The notes under the pieces were generated by a model. That model made no database searches and was not told the origin of the DNA. It saw only the letters and a list, made by a program, of their open reading frames with translations. A DNA stretch of 64,000 bases, taken from Micromonospora sp. M71_S20 (lineage in GTDB: Bacteria > Actinomycetota > Actinomycetes > Mycobacteriales > Micromonosporaceae). Position 1 is the stretch's first letter; each line of letters starts with the position of its first letter. Both the position numbers and the translations under genes were made by a program. Positions 41,679-49,797 of the stretch are shown in pieces. The stretch covers positions 4,278,001-4,342,000 of the forward strand of contig NZ_RCCV01000001.1 in NCBI RefSeq assembly GCF_003664255.1. The letters run 5' to 3'.

Positions 41679-42341
41679 TCACGATAGATCACAGTACGCG
41701 CCCAGACCGGGTGGCCGTCCCGCGTCGCCGTAGCGCGCGAAGATCTCCTGGACGGCGGTCAACTCGTCGCCCTCGTCAGCGTCGACGTACCAGCCGTGCT
41801 CCGTGTCCGCGACGACGGCCTCCGGGGTGACGAAGTCCTGGCCGAAACGGTAGACGTCCAGGCAGTAGACGAACTCGGACCCGATCATCGGGTCGACGCC
41901 GGTCCGGTCGCAGTGGTCCAGCAGGCCTTCGGCGACCCGCCACTGCTCGCCGTCGAACCAGAACACGCCGCAGGCCCAGTGGATCGTCCGGCCGGTCGGC
42001 ACATCCGTGACGTTGCCGGCCGCGTTGCTCGCCGGACGGTCGCGCACCAGGCGGACCAGGTCCTCGGGGACGTCGCCGTAGAGCGCCTCCTGCGCGGCGT
42101 ACTGGTCCCAGCCCACGCTCAGATCCGCCTCGGGACCGAACGTCAGCAGCAGGGCCCGCCCGTCGGCGAGGAAGTGCCAGAGGGTCGACTGCCCACCGTT
42201 GTCGTCCCAGGCGAAGCGCTCCGCCGCGTCGACCATCGTCGGCTTGTGGAAGGTGAGCTCGCTGACGATCGCGGCGCGCCGGCGCACCTCACGGATCGGA
42301 GTGACGCGGAGCGCGTGCCAGGTCTCGTCCACGGGCAGCAT
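41679..42341 (-). CDS. Hypothetical protein, about 220 residues
   Basis: A soluble, acidic protein (pattern TLWHFLADGRALLLTFGPEA, FWFDGEQWRVAEGLLDHC). The first 60 residues resemble a DUF-type N-terminal strand-helix module seen in actinobacterial hypotheticals, but I cannot name a family. The visible ATG (42341) has no ribosome site. A GTG three codons later (42332) lies exactly seven bases after a -10-like TACCAT (42345-42340) and may be the true leaderless start. Confidence 0.7.
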   Translation of the reverse strand: MLPVDETWHALRVTPIREVRRRAAIVSELTFHKPTMVDAAERFAWDDNGGQSTLWHFLADGRALLLTFGPEADLSVGWDQYAAQEALYGDVPEDLVRLVRDRPASNAAGNVTDVPTGRTIHWACGVFWFDGEQWRVAEGLLDHCDRTGVDPMIGSEFVYCLDVYRFGQDFVTPEAVVADTEHGWYVDADEGDELTAVQEIFARYGDAGRPPGLGAYCDLS

Positions 42342-42497
42342 GGTAGCCACCGCAGGGGCAACGGCCGTGCGCGCGGATCTCAGTGTCCGGCCGGAGGGTT
42401 CCGGTGTCCGGGAACCGGTCGGACGGCATGGCCTTTCCGCAGCCTGGTCTACGTAGGCACAAGCGCGGGGAGAGCCCCGTCCGGCCAGAGGAGAGCC

Positions 42498-43445
42498 ATG
42501 CTGAAGAAGAGATGGGCGGTAGTAGCCCTCGCCGCCGTGGTCGTCGGTACCGCGGCGCCTCCGGTGGGGCCGGCGGCTGCCGCGACGGCTCAGGACCGAC
42601 CCGCCGCCGGAGACACGGCACCAGCCGGTCATCGGCCCACGAGCGTGACGGTCCCCGCGGCCGGCGCCGCGGCCGGCGCGACTCCCACGGTCGGCACCAA
42701 CGCGATCTTCGGTCCCGACACGCGGGTGCCGGTCAGCCCGACCACCATGTTTCCCGCCAGGGCCACCGTCCGGTTGACGTTCCCCGGCGGCCAGTGCACC
42801 GGCTTCATGATCAGCGAACGTACGGTCGCGACCGCCGGCCACTGCGTGCACTCCGGGGGCTCGCGCGGCGCCTGGCGTACCAACATCGTCGCGTACCCGG
42901 GGCACGACGGCACGACGGCGCCCTTCGGCTCGTGCGCGGCGGTCCGGCTCTTCGCCCCCTCGGGCTGGACCGGCTCGATCTACGCCCCCACCCCCGCCGA
43001 CCCGGCCTACGACTACGGCGCGGTGCAGCTCAACTGCGCGATCGGCACCAGGACCGGCTGGCTCGGCCTCGGCTACCCGAGTCAACCCGTGACCGGATCC
43101 TGCACGTCGACCCAGGGATACCCGCTCGACCGATCCGGACAGTGGGCGAGCAAGGACGTCATCCGTGCCGAGAGCACGAGCTTCCTCTACGTCCGGCACC
43201 CCCTCGTCGGCGGGCAGGAGGGCAGCCCCGTCTTCTACACGCCCGACCCGGACGACTGGTGCCCGACGCCGCCGCGGCTGGTGAACCCGTGCCCGTGCCC
43301 GCCGCCACCGGACTGCGTGTGCCCGACCCCGGCGGTGCTGGGGATCCTCGCCCGCGGACCGTACGGCGCCGGACCCGGCGCCACCAACAACATCGTCACC
43401 CGGATCACGGCGCCGGTCGTCAACAACTTCATGCAGTGGCGTTGA
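42498..43445 (+). CDS. Secreted trypsin/V8-like protease homologue lacking the catalytic Ser
   Basis: A 315-residue exported S1-family protein. The signal peptide ends near AAAAT (about residue 30) and a short pro-region follows. The His site is intact (VATAGHCV, His near 115) and the Asp site plausible (YDYGAVQL). The serine loop, normally G-N-S-G-S-P-V, reads G-Q-E-G-S-P-V near residue 240, so Glu replaces the nucleophile. A Cys/Pro-rich insertion (CPCPPPPDCVCP) follows before the last strand. It may be a pseudoprotease or use the later Ser. AGAGGAGAG precedes the ATG. Confidence 0.85.
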   Translation: MLKKRWAVVALAAVVVGTAAPPVGPAAAATAQDRPAAGDTAPAGHRPTSVTVPAAGAAAGATPTVGTNAIFGPDTRVPVSPTTMFPARATVRLTFPGGQCTGFMISERTVATAGHCVHSGGSRGAWRTNIVAYPGHDGTTAPFGSCAAVRLFAPSGWTGSIYAPTPADPAYDYGAVQLNCAIGTRTGWLGLGYPSQPVTGSCTSTQGYPLDRSGQWASKDVIRAESTSFLYVRHPLVGGQEGSPVFYTPDPDDWCPTPPRLVNPCPCPPPPDCVCPTPAVLGILARGPYGAGPGATNNIVTRITAPVVNNFMQWR

Positions 43446-43459
43446 CCTCTTCCACGAGT

Positions 43460-43500
43460 CGCTCCCGGGGCGGGGACGGCAGGCCGTCGCCCCGGGAGCG
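43460..43500. terminator. Strong bidirectional hairpin terminator
   Basis: A perfect 13-bp outer stem (43460-43472 with 43488-43500) encloses a second GACGGC/GCCGTC stem. It lies between convergent protease and STAND genes. Confidence 0.75.
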
Positions 43501-43515
43501 CGCCTCGGCGCCTGT

Positions 43516-45996
43516 TCAGAAGGACTGTGCGGGCTCGGAGCGCAGCCGGTCCCGGACCTGCTCGGCGTCCAGGTGGCCCAACTGCTCCAGGATCTCCAGC
43601 GCACCGCGCCAGGCGCGGTGGGCGAGGTCCGGCGCACCGGCGGCGCGGTGGCTGTCGCCGAGATGGGTGAGCGTCGTGGCCTCGTAGTAGCGCTCCGCCG
43701 CCTCCCGCCACAGCGCGAGCGCGTTCTCGTAGCAGCGGATCGCCTCCGCCTGCTGCTCCAGCTGGTAGTGCACGTAGCCGAGACTGTCCCAGGTGTGCGC
43801 CTGCCAGTACCGGTTGCCGACCCGCTGTTGCAGGACCAGCGCCCGCGTGCAGTTGTCGAGCGCCTGCTGGTAGTTGCCGAGCTGGCTGTGGTACCAGCCG
43901 ATGTTGTTCAGCGCGTTCGCCTGCCCGTTGGTGTTCTCCCCCGCCGCGAACAGGCCGAGTGCCTGCTGCGCGTGATGGAGCGCCTGCTCGTAGCGGCCCA
44001 GGCGCTCGGCCAGGATGCCGAGGTTGAGGTGGGCCCGTGCGCTCCCGACGGCATTGCCGAGTTCGGTGTAGAGCCGGAGCGACCGGTGCAGGTGCGCATG
44101 GGCCTGGTCGTGGTCCTCCAGCCGCAGGCAGGCCACGGCCCGGTTGCGGTGGGCGCGGGCCTGACCGTCCCGGTCGGCCACCCGTGACGCGGCGCGCAGC
44201 GCCCGCTCCTGGACCACCAGCTGTTCCTGCCACGCGCCGAGGCGATCGAGGTACGTGTTGACGGCCCAGGCCAGCTGCCAGGCGTGCGTATCGAACCGGG
44301 CGTCCGTGGCGAGGCCGACCACGGCCAGGAGCACCCGGTGCTCCGTGGTGAGCCAGCGCCACGCCTCCGCCCGGTCCCTGACCGCGGTGACCGTTGTGCC
44401 CGTGCGGGCCGGGGCGGGGTCGATCGGGTCCCGCTGGTCGTAGAGGAGCAGATCCGCGGCGTGGGCGGTGTGCAGGTAGCAGTCGAGGAGCCGGCCGAGC
44501 GCCTGCGCGCGTGCCTCCTCGGGCTCGTGCCCGGCGACCAGCTCGGCCGCGTACGCGCGCAGGAGGTCGTGCAGGACGTACCTCTCCGGGAGCTGCTCGG
44601 AGACCAGGTTCGCGCGGACGAGCGCCGCCATGGTCCGGCCCGCCTCCGCCACGGGCACGCCGGCGAGGCTCGCGAGCGCCGGCACGGAGACGTCCGGCCC
44701 GGGGTGTAGTCCGAGCAGCCGGAACGCCCGTGCCGAGGTCGCGTCCAGACTGCGGTACGACCACGAGAAGACCGTGCGGATGTCGGTGGCCGCGTCGCCG
44801 TAGCTGAACCGGTCGAGACCGCCCTGCCGCGTCAGCTCGTCCGCGAGCCGGCCGAGGCTGAGGCCCGGTTGGGCGGCGGCCCGTCCCGCCACGATGGCCA
44901 GCGCGAGCGGCAGCCCCGCCGCCGCGTCGACGATCCGGTTCGCCGCATCCGGCTCGTTCTCCACCCGGTCCGTGCCGAGTCGCCGGGACAGCAACTCGTA
45001 CGCCTCCGTCCGCGACAGCGGGTCGAGGACGAGCGGACGTGCCCCTTCGATGGTGACCAGCCCCGGCAGGTGCCCACGGCTGGTGACCACCACCAGGCAG
45101 CCCGGCGAGCCGGGCAGCAGCGGGCGGACCTGGTCGGCGTCGCCGGCGTTGTCGAGCAGTACGAGCACACGCCGGCCCGTCAGCAGGCTGCGGAACAGCG
45201 CCGAGCGGGCGTCCGGTCCCGCCGGGACGCGTAGCGCCGGCACGCCGAGAGCTTCGAGGAACTCGCGGAGCACCTCCGCCGGGTTCGTCGCCGGCCCGGT
45301 GGCGTCGAACCCGCGGAGGTTGACGTAGAGCTGCCCGTCGGGGAAGTGGTCGGCGACCTGGTGCGCCCAGCCGACCGCCAGGGTCGTCTTGCCGACGCCG
45401 GCCGTGCCGCTGATCAGGCAGATCGTCGTCGTGCCCGGTGCACCGTGCATGTGCGGCAGCAGGCCGGCCAGCCCGGCGAGCGCCGCCCGGCGACCCACGA
45501 AACACGGTACGGCCGTCGGCAGTTGCCGGGGCGTCACGAGTTCGAGGACGCCCGTCGGTCGGTCGGTGGGCAACGGCGGTGACGACGGCTCGGGCCCTCC
45601 GGCCGACGTGCTACCGCCGCTGGAGCGGCGGCCCAACTGGGTGTGGGCGGCGGCCCGCAGCCGGTCCTCCGTACGGGCGGCGTCGGCGATCCTGAGCAGC
45701 CGCCAGTGTGCCGCATCCCAGTGACTCATCTCCGCCAGCTCGGCCGGCAGTCGGATACCGGCTCGGTCGGCGTGCGCCAGGCAGGCCTCGACGAAGGCGA
45801 CGACGAAGGGCCACTCGGGCAGTGACTTGGCGTTCAGCTTGTCGCTCAACGTCGAGCGCGCCAGCGGCTGACGCAGCGCTGTCGAGATGGCGACCAACGT
45901 GTTCAACGACGGGGCCCCGGAGAGCTGCCGGAGGCGCCTGAGTTCACCGACGAACCAGGCCAACGCCTCCTGCGCCTCCCGGCCCGGTTCGCTCAT
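43516..45996 (-). CDS. STAND (NB-ARC) ATPase with TPR repeats
   Basis: An 826-residue signalling ATPase. The N-terminus (about 1-80) is a helical XRE-like module (LVAISTALRQPLARSTLSDKLN). An NB-ARC domain follows from about 165, with Walker A GTAGVGKTTLA near 200, Walker B VLVLLDN, RNBS-B-like VVTSRGHLPGL and a GLPLAL motif. A winged-helix region is next, and then six or more tetratricopeptide repeats (about 600-800) beginning LGRYEQALHHAQQALGLF. AfsR-like proteins share this plan but have a SARP DNA-binding domain that is absent here. A regulator or signalling switch is likely. The ATG has GGAGAGG eight bases upstream. Confidence 0.87.
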   Translation of the reverse strand: MSEPGREAQEALAWFVGELRRLRQLSGAPSLNTLVAISTALRQPLARSTLSDKLNAKSLPEWPFVVAFVEACLAHADRAGIRLPAELAEMSHWDAAHWRLLRIADAARTEDRLRAAAHTQLGRRSSGGSTSAGGPEPSSPPLPTDRPTGVLELVTPRQLPTAVPCFVGRRAALAGLAGLLPHMHGAPGTTTICLISGTAGVGKTTLAVGWAHQVADHFPDGQLYVNLRGFDATGPATNPAEVLREFLEALGVPALRVPAGPDARSALFRSLLTGRRVLVLLDNAGDADQVRPLLPGSPGCLVVVTSRGHLPGLVTIEGARPLVLDPLSRTEAYELLSRRLGTDRVENEPDAANRIVDAAAGLPLALAIVAGRAAAQPGLSLGRLADELTRQGGLDRFSYGDAATDIRTVFSWSYRSLDATSARAFRLLGLHPGPDVSVPALASLAGVPVAEAGRTMAALVRANLVSEQLPERYVLHDLLRAYAAELVAGHEPEEARAQALGRLLDCYLHTAHAADLLLYDQRDPIDPAPARTGTTVTAVRDRAEAWRWLTTEHRVLLAVVGLATDARFDTHAWQLAWAVNTYLDRLGAWQEQLVVQERALRAASRVADRDGQARAHRNRAVACLRLEDHDQAHAHLHRSLRLYTELGNAVGSARAHLNLGILAERLGRYEQALHHAQQALGLFAAGENTNGQANALNNIGWYHSQLGNYQQALDNCTRALVLQQRVGNRYWQAHTWDSLGYVHYQLEQQAEAIRCYENALALWREAAERYYEATTLTHLGDSHRAAGAPDLAHRAWRGALEILEQLGHLDAEQVRDRLRSEPAQSF

Positions 45997-46100
45997 CCGC
46001 TGCACCTCTCCGCGCCGGACGAGCCTATCAATCCATCAAGGATTCACGATGTCCTGCTCGGACCCGCGACGCGGGCGCCGACGGCCGCGCAACGGCCGGG

Positions 46101-46126
46101 TGGCCGGCCCCGGGCGGGGCCGGCCA
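46101..46126 (-). terminator. Hairpin terminator after alpha-amylase gene
   Basis: A perfect 11-bp stem (46101-46111 with 46116-46126) and four-base loop lie nine bases past the amylase stop on the minus strand. Confidence 0.65.
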
Positions 46127-46134
46127 CGGTTGCG

Positions 46135-48555
46135 TCAACGCCAGGTGTCGGTGCGGGTGTGGGTGCCGCCCGCCGGGGTGGTGAAGCTCCGGTTGCCGCC
46201 GGCCTCCCAGGTGACGGAGCCGTCGGGGTTCTTCTTCAGGTACTTGTACTCGACGGCGGTGTTCGGCGGCAGGCTGACGGTGGCCCGCCAGACCGGGTAG
46301 TCGGCCGGGGACAGCGCGACGGCGTTCGCGGGGTTCCAGCCGCCGAGGGCGGGGAGGTTGCCGACGACGTACACGTCCTGGCCGAAGGAGGTGGTGGCGG
46401 TGGCGTGGAAGGAGGTGGCGACCGGCCCGGCGGTGTCGCCGCGGAAGGTCTCGGTGACGGTGTGGCTGCCGCCCGCCGGGGTGGTCAGGCTCCGGTTCGC
46501 GCCGGACTCCCAGGTGACGGCGCCGGCTGCGGTCTTCTTGATGAACTTGTACTCCACGTTGGCGGAGCGGGGCAGGTCGACCACGCCGCGGAACACCCCG
46601 CCGGCGGCGGGCAGCCGTACCGCGTTCGCCGGCGCCCAGTTGCCCAGCGCCGCGACGCCGCCGACGACGTAGACCTCCTGGCCGGCGGTCACGGTCGCGG
46701 TGACGGTGAAGGTCGTGGCGACGGTGTCGCCGACGGGCCCCGGCACGTAGGTGTCGGTCCGGGTCGTCGTCCCGCCGGCCGGCGTGGTGAAGGTGCGGCT
46801 GGTGGCCTCCTGCTCTACCACCGTGGTGCCGCTCTTGACCAGGTACCGGTAGGAGACGGCGGTGGCCGCCGGCAGGTCCACCGTCGCGGTCCAGGCGCCG
46901 GTGCCGGTACGGGTCAGCGGCACGGAGGCGGTCGGGTCGCCGTTGCCGAGCGCCGGGGTGTCGCCCACGACGTGCAGCGTCCGGTCGGCGGGCAGCGAGG
47001 CGGCGGCGGTGAACGTGGTGGCCACCTTGGCGGCGGGGCCGCCACGGGCGTTGGCGTGGATGGCGACCGCGCCGTTGGCGGGGATGGTGACGGTGGCCCG
47101 GCCGCCGGTCACGGTGACCGTGGCGCCGGTGCATCCGGCGGCGGTGGCGGCGCCGGAGATGACGTCGCAGTACGCGCCGTCGGCGAGGCCGGTGACGAAC
47201 TGGGCGGTGCTGGCGGCGCCGGAGTCGTTGATGCCGATCCACCCGCGATCGCCCCGGTGGAAGCCGATGACGTTGCTGTTGACGACCGTGAAGTCCGAGA
47301 TGCTCTTGACGGCCCGGGCGGTGTTGGCCCAGCCGACCATGCCCTTGATGCCGGTGGACCGGGTCAGGCAGGTCCAACCGTCGCCGCAGACGGTGTCGGT
47401 CACGTGGCCGCTGCCGGTGGCCGGCGGCGACTGGTTGCGGTTCGACCAGGTGAAGCTGTCGTAGACCGAGGGCTTGCCGTGCGGGTACGCCAGCGCGAAG
47501 TAGTTGGCCAGGGTGTAGTCGCTGCCGTTCTTGTAGGACAGCACCACCCCGTCGCGCTCCAGGTCGTGGTTGGTGACCATGGCGAAGACGTTGGCGCCGG
47601 GCGCGTCGAGGTTCCAGTTCGGGATGTTCGCGAGGTTCGCGATCGAGCCCTGGAAGCTGGACCTGAGGCCCTTGGCGTAGGCGAAGTCGAGCACGTCGCC
47701 GTTGCCGATGAAGGCGCGGGCCTTGAGCGCGTCGTTCGAGGCGCCGTCGAAGATCTCCTGGGCGACGTACGGGCGCCTGTTCTCCGCGACCGTGTTGTCC
47801 AGTCTGCCGAGGATGGCCGCGAAGTCGGCCTTCTTGACGTGCTTGACCGCGTCGACGCGGAACCCGTCCACGCCCAGCCCGATCAGGTCGTTGAGGTAGG
47901 CGGCGATCTTGTCGCGGACCTGCTCCTTCTCGGTGTACAGGTCCGACAGGGAGAGCAGTTCGCAGCTGGTCACCTGGGACTCGTTGTTCCAGTCGGTGAT
48001 GCCGCCGGAGGTCGGGCAGTTGTCGCCGGGGTGGTGGAAGTCGCCGTGGCCGTACGGCACCGCCGGGTAGCCGTAGCCGGTGAAGGTGGTGCCGGCGTAG
48101 CCGACGGTGCCGGCGGGGTTGTTGACGCCGGCCATGTGGTTGACGACCGCGTCGACGTAGACGCGTACGCCGGCGGCGTGGCACGCGGTGACCATGGCGG
48201 CGAACTGCTGGCGGTTGCCGAACCGGCTCTCCAGCTTGTAGGACACCGGCTGGTACACCTCGTACCAGGGGTGGACCCCGTCGGCGCTGGTGGGCAGGCT
48301 GACCGACTCCTGCGGCGGCGCGACCTGGACCGCGCCGTAGCCCGCCGGGCCGAGGTGGTCGGTGCAGGCCGCGGCGACGGAGTTCCAGTTCCACTCCCAC
48401 AGGTTGGCCGTCACCTCGCTGTCGTTGAGCGCGACGGCGGCATGGGCGGGGGCGGCGGCGGTCGCCACGACCGGGGTGGCGCCGGACGCGACGACGGCGG
48501 CGGCGAGGAGCAGGCGGGGGATGCGGGCGCGCAGGGGCGGTTTCGATCGTGCCAT
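46135..48555 (-). CDS. Secreted alpha-amylase (GH13) with three starch-binding domains
   Basis: An 806-residue exported enzyme cleaving internal alpha-1,4 bonds of starch. The signal peptide ends around APAHA (about residue 39). The GH13 barrel has VDAVVNH, the nucleophile in GFRVDAVKH, the acid/base Glu in AQEIFDG and the third Asp in VTNHD. After an all-beta domain come three tandem CBM20 modules (about 505-605, 612-705 and 710-806), each with a TFTVTA-like start, a VVG(D/N/G)xxALG motif and an EYKF/KYLKK strand. One CBM20 is usual; three imply tight granule binding. Two palindromic operators lie upstream. Confidence 0.94.
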   Translation of the reverse strand: MARSKPPLRARIPRLLLAAAVVASGATPVVATAAAPAHAAVALNDSEVTANLWEWNWNSVAAACTDHLGPAGYGAVQVAPPQESVSLPTSADGVHPWYEVYQPVSYKLESRFGNRQQFAAMVTACHAAGVRVYVDAVVNHMAGVNNPAGTVGYAGTTFTGYGYPAVPYGHGDFHHPGDNCPTSGGITDWNNESQVTSCELLSLSDLYTEKEQVRDKIAAYLNDLIGLGVDGFRVDAVKHVKKADFAAILGRLDNTVAENRRPYVAQEIFDGASNDALKARAFIGNGDVLDFAYAKGLRSSFQGSIANLANIPNWNLDAPGANVFAMVTNHDLERDGVVLSYKNGSDYTLANYFALAYPHGKPSVYDSFTWSNRNQSPPATGSGHVTDTVCGDGWTCLTRSTGIKGMVGWANTARAVKSISDFTVVNSNVIGFHRGDRGWIGINDSGAASTAQFVTGLADGAYCDVISGAATAAGCTGATVTVTGGRATVTIPANGAVAIHANARGGPAAKVATTFTAAASLPADRTLHVVGDTPALGNGDPTASVPLTRTGTGAWTATVDLPAATAVSYRYLVKSGTTVVEQEATSRTFTTPAGGTTTRTDTYVPGPVGDTVATTFTVTATVTAGQEVYVVGGVAALGNWAPANAVRLPAAGGVFRGVVDLPRSANVEYKFIKKTAAGAVTWESGANRSLTTPAGGSHTVTETFRGDTAGPVATSFHATATTSFGQDVYVVGNLPALGGWNPANAVALSPADYPVWRATVSLPPNTAVEYKYLKKNPDGSVTWEAGGNRSFTTPAGGTHTRTDTWR

Positions 48556-48647
48556 GACAGGGAGACCTTCTTCCGGGGACGAAGAGGCACTGACGAGAGG
48601 GGACGGCCGTCCGCGTAGCAAAGACAATGCTCGATCGACGGCAGGCT

Positions 48648-48663
48648 CTGCAATACCTTGCAG
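48648..48663. promoter_or_regulatory. Palindromic operator upstream of alpha-amylase
   Basis: CTGCAA-TACC-TTGCAG is a perfect inverted repeat about 93 bp before the amylase ATG. It resembles the TTGCA-type LacI-family (MalR-like) sites known upstream of actinomycete amylase genes. Confidence 0.6.
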
Positions 48664-48732
48664 CAAACTTCTCGAAATTTCATGGCAACACTGTCGACAC
48701 CTCCGACAGGGCTCGTGCATAACCCGCAAAAG

Positions 48733-48773
48733 CCACGAGGCCGACGATCCATGGTGGATCGTCGGCTTCGTGG
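48733..48773 (-). terminator. Rho-independent-like terminator of the catabolic operon
   Basis: An 18-bp stem with one mismatch (48733-48750 with 48756-48773) and loop ATGGT is followed on the minus strand by CTTTTGC, a short U-tract. It lies 55 bp past the ROK kinase stop and ends the eight-gene operon. Confidence 0.75.
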
Positions 48774-48774
48774 T

Positions 48775-48790
48775 CTGCAAATACTTGCAA
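48775..48790. promoter_or_regulatory. Second TTGCA-type palindrome upstream of alpha-amylase
   Basis: CTGCAA-ATAC-TTGCAA repeats the operator at 48648-48663 with one change. The two are 127 bp apart, a spacing that could support DNA looping. The second lies beyond the terminator of the neighbouring operon. Confidence 0.5.
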
Positions 48791-48827
48791 GGGTCGGCGC
48801 GCCCGACGGCGGCGCCGGCCGGGCCGG

Positions 48828-49757
48828 TCAGCGGGGTGTCGGCACCGCCTCGCGGGCGAGGATGACCGCGCCGAGCAACGCGGCGTCGTCGGCGAAGCGC
48901 GACAGCACCACCTCCGGCGGGTACGGCAGGACCGCCGCCATCCGCTCCCCCAGCAGGCCGCGGATCAACGCGTTGCCGGCCACCCCGCCGACCAGCACCA
49001 CCCGCTGCGGGTCGAGGAGCAGGCAGCAGGTGACCAGGTGCCGGGCCAGCTCGTCCGCCCGGGCGGTCAGCGCGTCGCGGGCCGGGCCGGGCCGCTCGGC
49101 GGCGGCGGCCAGCCCCCGCGCCCCGCCCGGCACGCCGAGCGACTCGGCGAGCCGGTCCAGCGCCCGGCCGGAGAAGCCCAGCTCCAGCATCGTGCCCGGC
49201 CACGGGCCACCGGCCACGGCGTACCCGATCTCACCGGCCGCCCCGTGATGACCGGCCAGCACCGACCCGCGGACCGTGACCGCCGCCGCCACGCCGGTGC
49301 CCAGGCCCACCACCAGGCCGGGGTCGGCGTCGCGCAGCGCGCCGAGCCGCAGCTCGGCCAGGGCGGCGGCGTTGAGGTCGTTGTCGACCGCCACCGCCGG
49401 CGCCGCCAACCGGTCCCGGACCGCGTCGGCCAGGCGCAGCCCGTCCCAGCCGGGCACGTTCGGGGCCAGGTCGATGCCGTCGGAGCGGACCACGCCGGGC
49501 GAGGCGATCCCGGCCGCCGCGACCGGCGCGCCGACCTCCCCCACCAGCTTCGCGGCCAGCTCCAGCGCCCGGTCCAGGGCCTGCGGGGCACCCCGCTCGG
49601 CGTACGTCGGCACCCGCTCGCGGGCCAGCAGCCGGCCCTCGCCGTCGGCCACCCCGACCGCCATCTTGGTGCCGCCGAAGTCGATGCCGAGCAGCACGCC
49701 CGCATCGCCGGCCGGCGGCGCGGACTGGGCGGCCCGACCGGCCAGTCGCACGCTCAC
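48828..49757 (-). CDS. ROK-family sugar kinase-like protein
   Basis: A 309-residue ROK protein. The phosphate-1 motif LGIDFGGTKMAVGV is at about residues 22-35, the catalytic Asp in VDNDLNAAALAEL, and GLGTGVAAAVTV and GHHGAAGEIGYAV follow. The zinc-binding CxCGxxGC cysteine motif usual in ROK kinases is missing; the segment reads GGPWPG instead. It is probably a kinase for the sugar or sugar-like product of the operon. It is the last gene, 40 bp after the lyase stop. Confidence 0.88.
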   Translation of the reverse strand: MSVRLAGRAAQSAPPAGDAGVLLGIDFGGTKMAVGVADGEGRLLARERVPTYAERGAPQALDRALELAAKLVGEVGAPVAAAGIASPGVVRSDGIDLAPNVPGWDGLRLADAVRDRLAAPAVAVDNDLNAAALAELRLGALRDADPGLVVGLGTGVAAAVTVRGSVLAGHHGAAGEIGYAVAGGPWPGTMLELGFSGRALDRLAESLGVPGGARGLAAAAERPGPARDALTARADELARHLVTCCLLLDPQRVVLVGGVAGNALIRGLLGERMAAVLPYPPEVVLSRFADDAALLGAVILAREAVPTPR

Positions 49758-49797
49758 CGAACCACCTCCATGCCCCCGGCCGCCGCGTCCCGCGCGC

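Noticed and set aside
43516..45996. Calling the STAND protein AfsR or a SARP.
   Set aside because: There is no OmpR-like DNA-binding or BTAD domain at the N-terminus.
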